Shown here: positions 18,435 to 27,900 of the stretch, in pieces
Position numbering within the stretch: position 1 is the stretch's first letter
Layout of the letters: each line of letters begins with the position of its first letter
From: Oceanospirillaceae bacterium
GTDB taxonomy: Bacteria > Pseudomonadota > Gammaproteobacteria > Pseudomonadales > Oceanobacteraceae
Reading direction: 5' to 3'
DNA: 64,000 nt
NCBI GenBank assembly: GCA_002724925.1
Contig: PBQA01000006.1
Coordinates: forward strand, 1-64,000
Position numbers and translations under genes: made by a program
The notes under the pieces: generated by a model
Told to the model about the DNA's origin: nothing
Database searches by the model: none
The model's input: the letters and a program-made list of their open reading frames with translations, nothing else

Positions 18435-19484
18435 GTGAAGGACAAACAAACTCATTCGCAGGACGAACTGCTCGACGGCTTCTTTCTCCCTGACCTGTGC
18501 AATGCCCGGGCAGTACTGATTCTGCTGATCGTCAGCGAGGCTCTGGTACTGGCACTGACATTGATCGAGAGTGGCATTGAGGGCTTTTCGGGGGTGCGCT
18601 TCGGGCTGGTTTCACTGTTTGTTCAGTGGGTGGCATTAGTGTCTGTGGCGTTGCTCTGTCAGGCTCGTGGTCAGCTAGCCCGGCTTCCTGTGTGGGCGGC
18701 ATCAACTGTGGCTCTGCTCATTATCCAGCTGGTGACCTTGTGTATCAGCCTGTTGGGTGAAACCTTCTTACCTGCAATTCAGCCCTCGCTGGATTGGTAC
18801 TGGGTTGCCCGCAACCAACTGGTCAGCGCAATTTTTTCGGCGATGGCGATGCGCTATTTTTACGTGCAGAGCCAGTGGCGCTTGCAGACTCAGGCTGAAC
18901 TCCGGGCTCGTCTTGCGGCCTTGCAGGCAAATATCCGTCCGCATTTCTTTTTTAATACCCTCAACACCGTTGCTTCTCTAATCGTCATAGACCCTGAAAA
19001 AGCGGAGCAGATGCTGCTTGAGCTGGCTCAGCTTTTCCGCGCGGTTTTACGTGGAACCGAAGAAACGACTTCTTTGGCAGAAGAGATCAAACTTGGGCAG
19101 GGGTATCTTGATATTGAACAGACCCGTTTAGGCGACCGGATGCTGGTGGAATGGGAACTTCCTCACGTTCTGCCAGATATACGGGTGCCACAATTAATTT
19201 TGCAGCCTTTGCTTGAGAATGCTGTTTATCACGGTATCCAGCCTGTTGTGGCGCAGGGAGACATCAGGGTGTCGCTGGCGCAGATGGATAAAGGTTGGTT
19301 GCTGCAGATCAGTAACAGCAAAAGCAGTGAGTCCGTCGAGTCCAGTGGCAACCGCATAGCCCATCAGAATATCCGCGCACGTCTGGAGGCGCTTTTCGGT
19401 GAAGGTGCCACACTTAATGTAGAGGATGAGGGACATCGCTACGAAGCACGGATCCTGATACCAGAGAATGGGGATAGAGTATGA
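18435..19484 (+). CDS. algZ: LytS/AlgZ-type sensor histidine kinase
   Basis: A 349-residue membrane kinase of the HPK7/LytS group, best matched to AlgZ (FimS) by neighbourhood. Four hydrophobic stretches fill the first 140 residues. The His-kinase segment follows, with His170 in NIRPHFFFNTLN, then the ATP-binding part with QPLLENAVYHG. In Pseudomonas the protein partners AlgR to control alginate and twitching motility, but here no alginate genes are in view and the target genes may differ. The start is GTG 18435, with AGGAAT seven bases upstream. Its stop overlaps the next ATG (ATGA), coupling it to the regulator. Confidence 0.9.
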   Translation: MKDKQTHSQDELLDGFFLPDLCNARAVLILLIVSEALVLALTLIESGIEGFSGVRFGLVSLFVQWVALVSVALLCQARGQLARLPVWAASTVALLIIQLVTLCISLLGETFLPAIQPSLDWYWVARNQLVSAIFSAMAMRYFYVQSQWRLQTQAELRARLAALQANIRPHFFFNTLNTVASLIVIDPEKAEQMLLELAQLFRAVLRGTEETTSLAEEIKLGQGYLDIEQTRLGDRMLVEWELPHVLPDIRVPQLILQPLLENAVYHGIQPVVAQGDIRVSLAQMDKGWLLQISNSKSSESVESSGNRIAHQNIRARLEALFGEGATLNVEDEGHRYEARILIPENGDRV

Positions 19485-20197
19485 GTTACCGCGTTCTGGT
19501 GGTCGATGATGAACCACTCGCGCGTCAGCGCCTGAAACGTCTTTTAGAAGAGCATAAAGACTTTGCCTGTATTGCCGAGGCAGGTGATGGGCAGGCGGCG
19601 GTCGACTGGTTATCGCAATTCCGGGCAGATCTGGTTCTGCTCGATATTCAGATGCCCGGTCTGGATGGTTTGCAGGCCGCAGAGAAAATCAGGACGCTGC
19701 CAAGTGCCCCTGTCATCGTCTTCTGTACCGCCTTTGACGATCACGCTCTGGCGGCTTTCGATGTGGATGCTGCAGATTACCTGCTGAAACCGATCCGCAA
19801 AGAAGATCTCACCCGGGCGTTGAGCCGGGCGGCAGAACGTCTGAGTCGGCAGGTGTCCGGTCCGGCTGCGCGTACACACATCAGTGCGCGAACGTCGCAA
19901 GGCTTAGTGCTGACCCCGGTAGATGATGTGCTGTTTTTCAGCGCAGACCAGAAATACGTCAGTATGCACCATGCTGACGGAGAGACCCTGATAGACGATT
20001 CGCTGAAGCAATTGGAAGAAGAATTTCCGCAACGTTTTATGCGGATTCACCGCAGCTACCTTGTTGCGTCCGACCGGGTTCAGCGACTCGAAAATACCGA
20101 TGACGGTGTTGTTTTGTGGCTGCGCGGGAGCGATCAGCCGCTGCCTGTCAGTCGGCGGCACGCGCCGGGAGTGAAGAAGCACCTGCGCGGCTGCTGA
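19481..20197 (+). CDS. algR: AlgR-type LytTR response regulator
   Basis: A 238-residue response regulator. The receiver domain has the acidic pair DD at 9-10, the phosphate-accepting Asp55 (LLDIQMPG), the Thr of FCTAFDD and the Lys of LLKPI. The C-terminal half (about 135-236) is a LytTR DNA-binding domain containing RIHRSYLV. It is translationally coupled to the kinase gene. Order and sequence agree with AlgR. Seventy-six bases separate it from hemC, as in Pseudomonas, where regulation and heme genes are adjacent. Confidence 0.92.
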   Translation: MSYRVLVVDDEPLARQRLKRLLEEHKDFACIAEAGDGQAAVDWLSQFRADLVLLDIQMPGLDGLQAAEKIRTLPSAPVIVFCTAFDDHALAAFDVDAADYLLKPIRKEDLTRALSRAAERLSRQVSGPAARTHISARTSQGLVLTPVDDVLFFSADQKYVSMHHADGETLIDDSLKQLEEEFPQRFMRIHRSYLVASDRVQRLENTDDGVVLWLRGSDQPLPVSRRHAPGVKKHLRGC

Positions 20198-20273
20198 AGG
20201 CGCGCAGCAATCCCACCTCAATCCTGTTATTATCCACGCCTGATAAATGCACAGTTTCAGGTTCGAGGACATC

Positions 20274-21215
20274 ATGCCGACACCATCTTTACTCCGCATT
20301 GCGACCCGCAAAAGCCCACTGGCCATGTGGCAGGCTGAACACATTAAGGCCCGCCTGGAAGCGCTGCATCCGGGGTTGGAGGTTGAGTTGGTTACATTTA
20401 CCACTCAAGGGGACAAGATCCTGGATGTGCCACTGGCGAAAATCGGTGGCAAAGGGCTGTTCGTAAAAGAGCTTGAGAATGCCATGCTCGACGGGCGGGC
20501 GGATATCGCTGTGCATTCAATGAAAGACGTGCCGATGGAGTTTCCGGAAGGTCTCGAGCTCGGTGTGATCTGCGATCGCGAAAACCCTCTGGATGCGTTC
20601 GTCTCGAATAAATACAAGACTCTGGCCGAGATGCCAGAGGGCTCAATACTCGGTACATCCAGTCTGCGCCGTGGCTGTCAGGCTAAAGAGCGTAGACCTG
20701 ATCTTGAAGTGAAGAGTCTGCGCGGCAACGTACAGACGCGCCTGGGTAAAATGGATGCTGGCGAGTACGATGCCATCATTCTCGCATCGGCGGGCCTGTT
20801 GCGCATGGAAATGGATGAACGTATCGCTGCTTTCATGCCCGCAGAAGAATCACTGCCAGCGGGTGGACAGGGCGCCCTTGGAATTGAGTGGCGCAGTGCT
20901 GATAAAGACATTCATGCCCTGCTCGCGCCACTGCACCACGAAGTAACCGCACAATGCGTGCTGGCAGAACGTGCCATGAACCGTCGCCTGCAAGGGGGCT
21001 GTCAGGTCCCCATCGCTTGTTACGCCATTATTGATGGTGATGAATTGTGGCTACGTGGTCTTGTGGGTAGCGAGGACGGTCAGCAAATGCTGCGTACCGA
21101 ATTCCGCGGCTCGCCAGAAGACGCCGAAGCACTGGGTATAAAGGCAGCAGAAGACCTGTTGGCGCAGGGAGCGGGTGATATCCTGCGTGCCGTGTATGGT
21201 CATGACGTTCACTGA
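20274..21215 (+). CDS. hemC: Porphobilinogen deaminase (hydroxymethylbilane synthase)
   Basis: A 313-residue enzyme that polymerises four porphobilinogens into hydroxymethylbilane in heme synthesis. The cofactor-carrying Cys243 sits in [12 protein letters not shown], matching Cys242 of E. coli. The N-terminal [13 protein letters not shown] and the SSLRRGCQ segment are typical. I start at ATG 20274 with GAGGAC in front; the in-frame ATG at 20247 lacks such a site. The 3' end overlaps hemD. Confidence 0.97.
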   Translation: MPTPSLLRIATRKSPLAMWQAEHIKARLEALHPGLEVELVTFTTQGDKILDVPLAKIGGKGLFVKELENAMLDGRADIAVHSMKDVPMEFPEGLELGVICDRENPLDAFVSNKYKTLAEMPEGSILGTSSLRRGCQAKERRPDLEVKSLRGNVQTRLGKMDAGEYDAIILASAGLLRMEMDERIAAFMPAEESLPAGGQGALGIEWRSADKDIHALLAPLHHEVTAQCVLAERAMNRRLQGGCQVPIACYAIIDGDELWLRGLVGSEDGQQMLRTEFRGSPEDAEALGIKAAEDLLAQGAGDILRAVYGHDVH

Positions 21216-21978
21216 AGCGTTACCGCCGGTTGTAGTAACGCGACCCGCGGATAAAGCCAGTGAATTAATCAGCTCGGTGGCGGAGCTTGGCTTTGAGGTT
21301 CGCCATCATCCCTTGATTGAGATTCGCCGATTTGAAGATGATGACAGCGCCGCTTCACGTGCCTGTCGTCAGAAAATCCTCGATATAGACCATTACGATG
21401 CCGTCATCGCGATCAGCCAGAATGCCGCAGAGGCGGGGTTCAGCTGGATGGATGCCTATTGGCCTCAGATGCCTGTCGGGCTGCGCTGGTATGCGGTAGG
21501 GCCGACAACCGCAGCAGTGTATCGGGAGTATGGCGTCGATATGGAAATGCCGGTTGACCGATACGACAGTGAAGGGGTACTAGCGCTGCCATCGTTACAG
21601 CAGGTCGAGGGTGAGAAAATACTCATCTGGCGGGGCGTCGGCGGTCGGGAAACCCTGGCCTCGGTTCTGCGTGAGCGCGGCGCCCGTGTCGAGTACGCCG
21701 AGCTCTATGAACGCCGGCAGATTGAATGGGCAGAAGCCGGCTGGGACAAAACCTTACAGGGTGCTCCAGTATTGCTGCTAAGCAGTGGGCAGGCGCTCGA
21801 TATTGCGCAACAACAGATACCAGATATTGCGACCCGGGTGAGCACTATCATAGTGCCAAGTGAGCGAGTGGCTACTTACGCCAGACAGCATGGCTGCACT
21901 GACGTGGTGGTTGCGGCCAGCGCCCGTAATGAAGATACTTTGCACAGCCTGCGCGCGCGGTTTGCCGCAGGCCGTTAA
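21202..21978 (+). CDS. hemD: Uroporphyrinogen-III synthase
   Basis: A 258-residue protein of the HemD family, which closes and isomerises hydroxymethylbilane to uroporphyrinogen III. The family is poorly conserved. The VVTRP start, the [14 protein letters not shown] segment, [13 protein letters not shown] and the SSGQALD stretch fit it, and so does its place. It overlaps the end of hemC by 14 bases. ATG 21202 is chosen; ATG 21196 is an equal alternative adding two residues. Coupled translation with hemC is likely. Confidence 0.93.
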   Translation: MTFTEALPPVVVTRPADKASELISSVAELGFEVRHHPLIEIRRFEDDDSAASRACRQKILDIDHYDAVIAISQNAAEAGFSWMDAYWPQMPVGLRWYAVGPTTAAVYREYGVDMEMPVDRYDSEGVLALPSLQQVEGEKILIWRGVGGRETLASVLRERGARVEYAELYERRQIEWAEAGWDKTLQGAPVLLLSSGQALDIAQQQIPDIATRVSTIIVPSERVATYARQHGCTDVVVAASARNEDTLHSLRARFAAGR

Positions 21979-22017
21979 GATTTCGCCGTTAAGGCCAATT
22001 TCAGAAGGAAATTCACC

Positions 22018-23124
22018 GTGAGCAACGAACAACAGACTAACGCCCCGGCTGATAAGGGACAGAAAGAGAAGCGCAGTTCCAATGTGCTTTCCTGGTTTAA
22101 CCTGCTCCTGATCATCATCCTGTTTGCTCTGGCGGGTGCGGCCGGCTTTTTCGGCTGGCAGCAGCAACAGGCTGCAACCGCTGAAACTGCGGTACTGACT
22201 GATCGCCTGAATACTGCACTGCAGAAAATTGAAGCAAGCAACGCGCGTGAAACAACATTGATGCAGCGCGCAGAAGCCCTGAATACTGCCTCTCAGAACC
22301 TTGCCGCTCAGGTGGCTCATAACACAGAGCGCCTGGGTAAGCTGCCGGGTGCAGAGCGTCAGGACTGGCTACTGGCCGAAGCAGAATACCTGCTGCGCCT
22401 TGCCAGCCAGCGCCTTGAGCTTGAGCGTGACTGGGAAGGTGCGATCAGCATGCTGACCGCAGCAGACAACGTCATTATTGAAACGCGTAACCCTCGTTTT
22501 GATAAAGTCCGTGCTCAGATTGCCCGTGAGCTGATGGCTCTGCGTGCCGTGCCTGCCGTTGATCGTGTGGGCGCTATCTTCCGTCTGCAGGCTCTGCAGG
22601 AGCAGGTAACGGCGCTGCCATGGATGCCAGAAAAACTGATCGCAGAACCTGTTGCTGAAGAAGAGCCACTCACTCTGGATGAGCAGACGTGGTACTGGAA
22701 CCTCTGGTATACAGTCAGAGATAACGTGATTCGTATGGTGCGTATCCGTGAGCGTGACGAACCAATCGCGGCGCCACTAACGCCCGATCAGCAGTATTAC
22801 CTGCAGCAGAACATGCATCTCATGCTGGAACAGGCTCAGATTGCACTCCTGCGCGAACAGACCGAACTGTATGAGCACAGCCTTCAGCGCGTCTCAGAGT
22901 GGTTAGATGCCTATCTGATTATTGAAGATGCACGTACTCGTGCGGCCCGTGCGGCCTTGTCTGAACTGCAGGCGTGGGAAGTGGCTCCTGAGCGTCCGGA
23001 TATCACTGCGTCACTTCTGATGTTGCAGAAACTGGTTGAAGAGCAGCGCCGCAATGGCACGGTTCAGCCAACAGAAACCAACGTGGACGAGGCTGAAGAG
23101 GCCGGTACGGAGGAGGACGCATGA
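22018..23124 (+). CDS. hemX: HemX-like membrane protein
   Basis: A 368-residue inner-membrane protein of the HemX family: a short charged N-terminus, one membrane helix (about 24-46, FNLLLIIILFALAGAAGFFG) and a long helical, probably periplasmic domain with coiled-coil character. Despite older names (uroporphyrinogen methyltransferase), no SAM-binding motif is visible, and the family role in heme synthesis is not defined. The start is GTG 22018 behind AGAAGGA. The stop overlaps the hemY start (ATGA). Confidence 0.92.
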   Translation: MSNEQQTNAPADKGQKEKRSSNVLSWFNLLLIIILFALAGAAGFFGWQQQQAATAETAVLTDRLNTALQKIEASNARETTLMQRAEALNTASQNLAAQVAHNTERLGKLPGAERQDWLLAEAEYLLRLASQRLELERDWEGAISMLTAADNVIIETRNPRFDKVRAQIARELMALRAVPAVDRVGAIFRLQALQEQVTALPWMPEKLIAEPVAEEEPLTLDEQTWYWNLWYTVRDNVIRMVRIRERDEPIAAPLTPDQQYYLQQNMHLMLEQAQIALLREQTELYEHSLQRVSEWLDAYLIIEDARTRAARAALSELQAWEVAPERPDITASLLMLQKLVEEQRRNGTVQPTETNVDEAEEAGTEEDA

Positions 23125-24296
23125 GACTGATCGTTCTTTTCCTGTTGCTGATTGCGGCCGGTGCCATCGGCGTTGGCGCATTCGTATATATCGATGCTGG
23201 CTATGTCATGCTTAGCTGGGAAAACTACACCGTAGAAACCAGCCTGTGGATGTTCTTAGTTCTGGGCGCGATTGCACTGCTGGCCGTGTACATTGCGCTG
23301 CGTGCGCTTCTGGTCTTGTTTGGCAGTGACCGTCGTTTCAATGAATGGCGTCAGCGTCGTCGTAGCTTGCGTGCCCGTCGCCAGACTACTCGAGGCCTGC
23401 TCGCTCTTGCACAGGGTCAGTGGCGCCGTGCCGAACGTAACCTGACAAGCAGTGCTAAAGATTCTGATCAACCTCTGATTAACTATCTGGCGGCTGCCCG
23501 TGCTGCTTACGAGCAGGATAAGTCAGAAGCAACGGACGAATGGCTCAAGCAGGCAAGCCTGAGCACCAAAGGCTCAGACCTGGCGGTGGGGATTACTCAG
23601 GTACAGCTACTGCAATCGCGTAACCAGAACGAGCAGGCGCTGGCCGTACTGATCAGCCTGCGTGAAAAGCATCCGCGTCACGCATACCTGCTGAAGTTAC
23701 TGGTAAAAACACTGCAGGATCTGGAGGACTGGGTTGCGTTAAATGAGCTTCTGCCAACCCTGCGCAAAGCGACCAAAATTCCGGATGAAGAGTTACGTAA
23801 GCTGGAGCGCAACGTTGCTCTGCAACTGCTCGACCGCGCCCGTCATGCAAATGGTGGTCAGGGCCTGACTGCGACGTTTGATGGTCTCGGCCGCGACGTG
23901 CGCTATACCAGCGATGTGATGAAGTCTTACGTTGATCTGCTGCTCGAAACTGAGCAGGAAGAGAAAGCAGAGGAAGCGCTGCGTGAAGGCCTTAAGCACG
24001 TATGGCACGACGAGCTGGTAGAAATCTTCGGTCGCCTGAAAGGTAAAGACGCCAGCAAGCAGCTGCTGTTTGCTGAGCAGCAGCTGAAAGAGCGCCCTAA
24101 TGATCCGCTCCTGTTGCTGACACTCGGTCGTCTGGCGCTGCGTGTGAATGATCTGGAAAAAGCCCGTGAGTATCTGCAGACCGGCCTGAGTATCAAAGGT
24201 CTGGCCGAACTGCACGCTGAAATGGGCAAGGTCATGCTGGCTGAAGGCGATGAAACGCTTGCCTGCGAACATTTTCAGCTGGCACTGGGTCACTGA
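23121..24296 (+). CDS. hemY: HemY-like TPR membrane protein
   Basis: A 391-residue protein with two N-terminal membrane helices (about 2-24 and 41-64) followed by a basic segment and TPR-like helical repeats to the end. This is the proteobacterial HemY N-domain family, not the Bacillus protoporphyrinogen oxidase of the same name. It is coupled to hemX by a four-base overlap, as in other gammaproteobacteria, and is thought to assist late heme synthesis. The exact activity is unknown. Confidence 0.93.
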   Translation: MRLIVLFLLLIAAGAIGVGAFVYIDAGYVMLSWENYTVETSLWMFLVLGAIALLAVYIALRALLVLFGSDRRFNEWRQRRRSLRARRQTTRGLLALAQGQWRRAERNLTSSAKDSDQPLINYLAAARAAYEQDKSEATDEWLKQASLSTKGSDLAVGITQVQLLQSRNQNEQALAVLISLREKHPRHAYLLKLLVKTLQDLEDWVALNELLPTLRKATKIPDEELRKLERNVALQLLDRARHANGGQGLTATFDGLGRDVRYTSDVMKSYVDLLLETEQEEKAEEALREGLKHVWHDELVEIFGRLKGKDASKQLLFAEQQLKERPNDPLLLLTLGRLALRVNDLEKAREYLQTGLSIKGLAELHAEMGKVMLAEGDETLACEHFQLALGH

Positions 24297-24337
24297 TTAC
24301 CTGGCCACTGCCTGAAGTCAGTCCATAAAATAATAAA

Positions 24338-24362
24338 AACCGGCGGCCATGAGCCGCCGGAC
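24338..24362 (+). terminator. GC-rich hairpin after hemY
   Basis: A perfect eight-base stem CCGGCGGC (24340-24347) / GCCGCCGG (24353-24360) with loop CATGA lies 43 bases past the hemY stop. There is no T run in the plus direction; an A run precedes it. It may end or stabilise the hem transcript. Confidence 0.6.
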
Positions 24363-24380
24363 TTGTATCAGGGGGACGTT

Positions 24381-24827
24381 ATGAATGATATGCCACATCG
24401 CTCGGCTCTTGCCGACTACCTCACCATACTGACGGGATTGTTTACCATCCTGAGTGGAGCTTACTCACTGTATGCCGGGGGCGATGTCTCTGCAGCGGCG
24501 GACACCGAAACCTATTGGGATGGCCCTCTGCGTCACGCTATTGCGATTACGCTCACTGTGATGGGGCTGTACTTCTTTATGGATCTCTCTGTGAAGATCG
24601 CAGGTAAGATCGTCAGAACCGGCACCAGCGGCCTGCCCGGTTGGTTGGTTTTCGGCTTGTTCTATTTCGGGGGTATGGCGTTATACGGGGTCTTTCAGAT
24701 TGTGCTCCAGTCGAATCTGTTTGCCGAACTACAGATCGCCTATTTCATTACTTCGCTGGTGATCTGGTTAGCTTTGACGATTCCGTTAGCCATCATGTCG
24801 GCTTTTAAACCAAAGCCCCGCCGTTAA
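24381..24827 (+). CDS. Four-helix inner-membrane protein, function unknown
   Basis: A 148-residue protein with four hydrophobic stretches (about 14-33, 54-74, 90-110 and 119-141) and short charged ends. I do not recognise a family. The start at 24381 follows AGGGGGACGTT with good spacing and excludes six upstream codons of the longer frame. It lies between the hem operon and the flavodoxin gene with a hairpin on both sides, so it is likely a single-gene unit. Confidence 0.75.
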   Translation: MNDMPHRSALADYLTILTGLFTILSGAYSLYAGGDVSAAADTETYWDGPLRHAIAITLTVMGLYFFMDLSVKIAGKIVRTGTSGLPGWLVFGLFYFGGMALYGVFQIVLQSNLFAELQIAYFITSLVIWLALTIPLAIMSAFKPKPRR

Positions 24828-24873
24828 GGCTCTCCATCACTACCTGCTCCACCTTACTACTTCAGTAGTCTTT

Positions 24874-24910
24874 ACTCTTCTGCGGGATCTCTGCGCAGAA
24901 GAGTATTGCC
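24874..24910 (+). terminator. Hairpin between the membrane gene and the flavodoxin gene
   Basis: The inverted repeat ACTCTTCTGCG (24874-24884) / CGCAGAAGAGT (24894-24904) has a nine-base loop and is followed by ATTGCCTTTCTC. The stem is perfect; the T run is imperfect. It probably terminates the gene ending at 24827. Confidence 0.7.
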
Positions 24911-24916
24911 TTTCTC

Positions 24917-24946
24917 TATAATATAACGATAATGATTCGCATTAAT
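24917..24946 (+). promoter_or_regulatory. TATAAT -10 element with overlapping Fur-like box
   Basis: A perfect TATAAT lies at 24917-24922. Six bases further, 24928-24946 reads GATAATGATTCGCATTAAT, agreeing with the 19-base Fur consensus at about 14 positions, including nine in a row. A Fur dimer there would cover the transcription start, a usual place for repression. No good -35 is seen. The flavodoxin gene starts at 24967. Confidence 0.65.
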
Positions 24947-24966
24947 AATTTGGGAGCGAATCAGCT

Positions 24967-25518
24967 ATGAGTTCAGCATTGAGTCAGGCATCTGTCGGTA
25001 TCGTGTTCGGAACAGATACCGGAAACACCGAGGATGTTGCGGAGAAAATATCTGAGCAGCTACAGGAGGCAGGTATTGTTGCCGACCTCATCAACATCAC
25101 AGATGCCGAGCCGGAGCAATTACAGGGTTATGACCTGGCGATTATGGGCATACCAACGTGGGACTTTGGAGGTATTCAGGTTGACTGGGAAGACGTTGAG
25201 GAAATGATTCAGGCCCTGGATATGTCTGGGAAAACGGTTGCCCTCTACGGCCTGGGAGATCAGTTTGGCTACGGTGATTTTTTTGTCGATGCCATGGGCT
25301 GGTTACAGGAACATCTGCAAAAAGCCGGTGCGCGCTTTATCGGTTACTGGCCAACGGAAGGATATGAATTCGAAGCTTCGCGCGCAGTAAATGACGACAA
25401 GACACTGTTTTGTGGTCTGGCTATCGATGAAGACCAGCAGTTCGAACTGACTGATACCCGCATTGAAAAATGGGTAGCTCAGATCATCAGCGAATACGAT
25501 GCATTGGCGGCAGCCTGA
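24967..25518 (+). CDS. fldB: Long-chain flavodoxin
   Basis: A 183-residue flavodoxin with the FMN phosphate loop GTDTGNTE (15-22), the MGIPTWDFG loop and the long-chain insertion DQFGYGDFFVDAMG. It carries electrons in the cytoplasm in place of ferredoxin. The Fur-like site in front suggests it is made when iron is short, which is typical of such flavodoxins. FldA and FldB cannot be separated with certainty; the symbol is tentative. The next gene begins two bases after its stop. Confidence 0.92.
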   Translation: MSSALSQASVGIVFGTDTGNTEDVAEKISEQLQEAGIVADLINITDAEPEQLQGYDLAIMGIPTWDFGGIQVDWEDVEEMIQALDMSGKTVALYGLGDQFGYGDFFVDAMGWLQEHLQKAGARFIGYWPTEGYEFEASRAVNDDKTLFCGLAIDEDQQFELTDTRIEKWVAQIISEYDALAAA

Positions 25519-25519
25519 T

Positions 25520-25960
25520 ATGAAATACATATGTGATGGTCATCGCCAGTGGTTAATGGATAACCCATCTGAGCTACAGGCGGGCTGGCTGCGAGCGACA
25601 TCCATGGGCTGTGAGGCAATGGCCGGACGGCAGTGGCAAAGAGCGACCGTCTGTTTTGGTAATGCGGTTGAAATTGCTGAGCTGGAGTTGTCGAAAAATC
25701 CGGACAAAAAAGCCCAACAGCATTATCTGGACGCTGCAGCTCAGATGATGGCAGCCTTTCGCCGTCTGGGCGATCAGCGTAGCTGTCGTTTTCTGTTCAG
25801 CAGAGTGCTTGATCAGTTGGGGCAACTGTCGGTCAGAACATTCTGTAATGACAGCCTGGTATTACTCCGTGAGCTTACTTTTGGTGACTTGAGTACGGCA
25901 GAGAAATCTCTTTGGCAGAAGCTGTCGTTGAGTCCTGTCCGGCGTAATGCGCTGCATTGA
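25520..25960 (+). CDS. Hypothetical helical protein coupled to flavodoxin
   Basis: A 146-residue soluble protein that I do not recognise. It is probably all-helical, with a TPR-like stretch (ATVCFGNAVEIAELELSKNP, HYLDAAAQMMAAFRRLGD). ATG 25520 lies two bases past the flavodoxin stop; seven in-frame upstream codons would overlap it. Sharing a transcript with flavodoxin, it is probably under the same iron control, perhaps as an assembly or stress partner. That is inference from position only. Confidence 0.75.
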   Translation: MKYICDGHRQWLMDNPSELQAGWLRATSMGCEAMAGRQWQRATVCFGNAVEIAELELSKNPDKKAQQHYLDAAAQMMAAFRRLGDQRSCRFLFSRVLDQLGQLSVRTFCNDSLVLLRELTFGDLSTAEKSLWQKLSLSPVRRNALH

Positions 25961-26211
25961 ATTGATATCTGTTTGATCGCAGAAAATACAGGGTAAATCG
26001 GAAATATTTCTCCAAAATAATTCTAAAGAATGAGAGAAACATCGTTATTTAATCGGGATACAAACCGGTTACATTAAGAGATGCAATTTAACACAATAAT
26101 TCTTTAGTAATTTAATTGCCCGAATCGATAGTTTTGAAAACCTGAAGGCCAGATTGCAGTGATGTGAAATGATGGCCTGAGTGTTTTTATTATCTGATCG
26201 AGGGCCCCGAA
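25961..26211. promoter_or_regulatory. AT-rich region upstream of the subtilase gene
   Basis: Two hundred and fifty-one bases, markedly richer in A and T than the surrounding genes up to about 26115. It contains the palindrome ATTCTAAAGAAT (26020-26031), and the word AATAATTCT occurs twice (from 26017 and 26095). It may hold regulator or nucleoid-protein sites controlling the protease. No specific factor can be named. Confidence 0.4.
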
Positions 26212-27900
26212 TTGAAACATCTGATGAAATCCTTACCGCTTGCCTTTCTGGCAGCGGCTGCTTCGGACATTGCTTCAGCGAAGCAGTATGTCGTTGAAAT
26301 AGACCCTTCTGTAGCTCACTCAAAGCAATTACTCACTGATGTTTTACCGGTAGATGCAATTAAACGAAGCATGCTGAATGGCCAGTACCTGGTTATAGAT
26401 ATACCGGGGAAAGGGCAGCTGCACCGGTCTGCGATGGCGGCGATCCGGTCGCAGAGTTTTGTTAAGCGGGTGGAAGAGGATATCTGGGTAACGACGCAGG
26501 CTGTCCCGAACGACGCTCTGTACAGTCGCCAGTGGTATCACTTTGAAGATGCGGGTGGTGTCCGTGCACAGAATGCTCACGATATTACTCGGGGAGAAGG
26601 CTCGGTCATCGCGGTCATTGATACCGGTTATGTTCCGCACCCTGACCTTGATACGAACCGCCTGCCGGGTTACGACATGATTTCGAACAGCTCAACAGCC
26701 GGTGATGGTAATGGTCGCGATGGCAACGCCATCGATGAGGGTGACTACACCGGTCTATTTTCGGGGTGTGGTAGCTCAGACTCGTCGTGGCACGGAGCCC
26801 ATGTGGCCGGTATCTCTTCGGCCGTTACCGATAATGGCACTGGGATTGCCGGGATTGCGCCACTATCGAAGTTCGTTCCTGTGAGGGCGCTTGGTCGCTG
26901 TGGTGGCACTTTGTCTGATATTGCCGATGGGGTTGTCTGGTCGGCAGGTTTGCCAGTAGCAGGTGCTCCGCTTAATCAGAACCCGGCGGATGTTATTAAC
27001 CTTAGTCTTGGCGGAACCGGGAGTTGTACGTCGTATATGCAGGCTGCTATTAATCAGGCCGTTGCGGCAGGTTCGACGGTAGTTGTCGCCGCTGGTAACA
27101 GCAGCGTTGATGCCCGTGGTGCGACGCCTGCGAACTGTCAGAATGTGATTACCGTTGCTTCGACTGGACGAGATGGGGCTAGAGCAAGTTATTCTAATTT
27201 CGGCTCCGTAGTTGATATCGCGGCGCCGGGTGGCGGGAATGGTGGTGGCATACTGTCTACCATTGATCGTGGCCGGCAGGGGCGCGAAGGGGCGACGTAC
27301 GCCGAGTATCAAGGGACATCAATGGCTACTCCAGTAGTGGCCGGTGTGATTGCTCTGATGCGCTCAGTGAATAAAGACCTGACCCCTGCTGAAGTCGAAG
27401 CCGCGTTGTCTGAAAGCGCACGCAGTTTCCCGGGCACATGCGCTGGTTGCGGCGCAGGTATCGTGGATGCTACCGCTGCAGTGCTCGCGGTCGATAACGG
27501 TTCACAGCCTGAGCCAGAACCACAGCCTGCCCCCCAGCCTGAACCACAAGTCGTTAATTATGGTGGCGCTACTGACATCGCTATCAACGATGCGCGCCGT
27601 TCCTTTTTCTTCACCCGCTCGGGTATCACTCGAGTCTCGCTGAATGATGTCAATCAGGGTTCTGATGTGACAGTCAGTCTTGTAATCCGTCATGCTCGCG
27701 CCAGTGATCTGTCCGTTGGGTTGACTGGTACATCTGGACAGCGAGTAGCCCTCCGCGTCGTCGCTCGGGAAGGAGGTGACTACCTCCTTGAAGGGCAGCT
27801 GGGCAGCGCACAGGCAGGAGACTACTCACTCACAATTACAGACAGTACAGCTGGGGTAAGTGGCAGCCTGATTTTCTTTGGTGTTGAGCAGACAGAGTGA
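26212..27900 (+). CDS. Secreted subtilisin-like serine protease (S8)
   Basis: A 562-residue exported protease. Order: signal peptide (about 1-23), inhibitor-like propeptide (24-100), S8 catalytic domain with Asp137 (VIDTGYV), His194 (SWHGAHVAG), oxyanion Asn296 (AAGNSS) and Ser370 (GTSMATP), a Pro-Glu-Gln linker (430-446) and a C-terminal beta domain like a proprotein-convertase P domain. Paired Cys residues suggest disulfides. I accept the TTG start because GAGGG lies seven bases before it; ATG 26224 would still leave a signal peptide. Its stop overlaps the start of a broken EAL fragment. Confidence 0.93.
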   Translation: MKHLMKSLPLAFLAAAASDIASAKQYVVEIDPSVAHSKQLLTDVLPVDAIKRSMLNGQYLVIDIPGKGQLHRSAMAAIRSQSFVKRVEEDIWVTTQAVPNDALYSRQWYHFEDAGGVRAQNAHDITRGEGSVIAVIDTGYVPHPDLDTNRLPGYDMISNSSTAGDGNGRDGNAIDEGDYTGLFSGCGSSDSSWHGAHVAGISSAVTDNGTGIAGIAPLSKFVPVRALGRCGGTLSDIADGVVWSAGLPVAGAPLNQNPADVINLSLGGTGSCTSYMQAAINQAVAAGSTVVVAAGNSSVDARGATPANCQNVITVASTGRDGARASYSNFGSVVDIAAPGGGNGGGILSTIDRGRQGREGATYAEYQGTSMATPVVAGVIALMRSVNKDLTPAEVEAALSESARSFPGTCAGCGAGIVDATAAVLAVDNGSQPEPEPQPAPQPEPQVVNYGGATDIAINDARRSFFFTRSGITRVSLNDVNQGSDVTVSLVIRHARASDLSVGLTGTSGQRVALRVVAREGGDYLLEGQLGSAQAGDYSLTITDSTAGVSGSLIFFGVEQTE

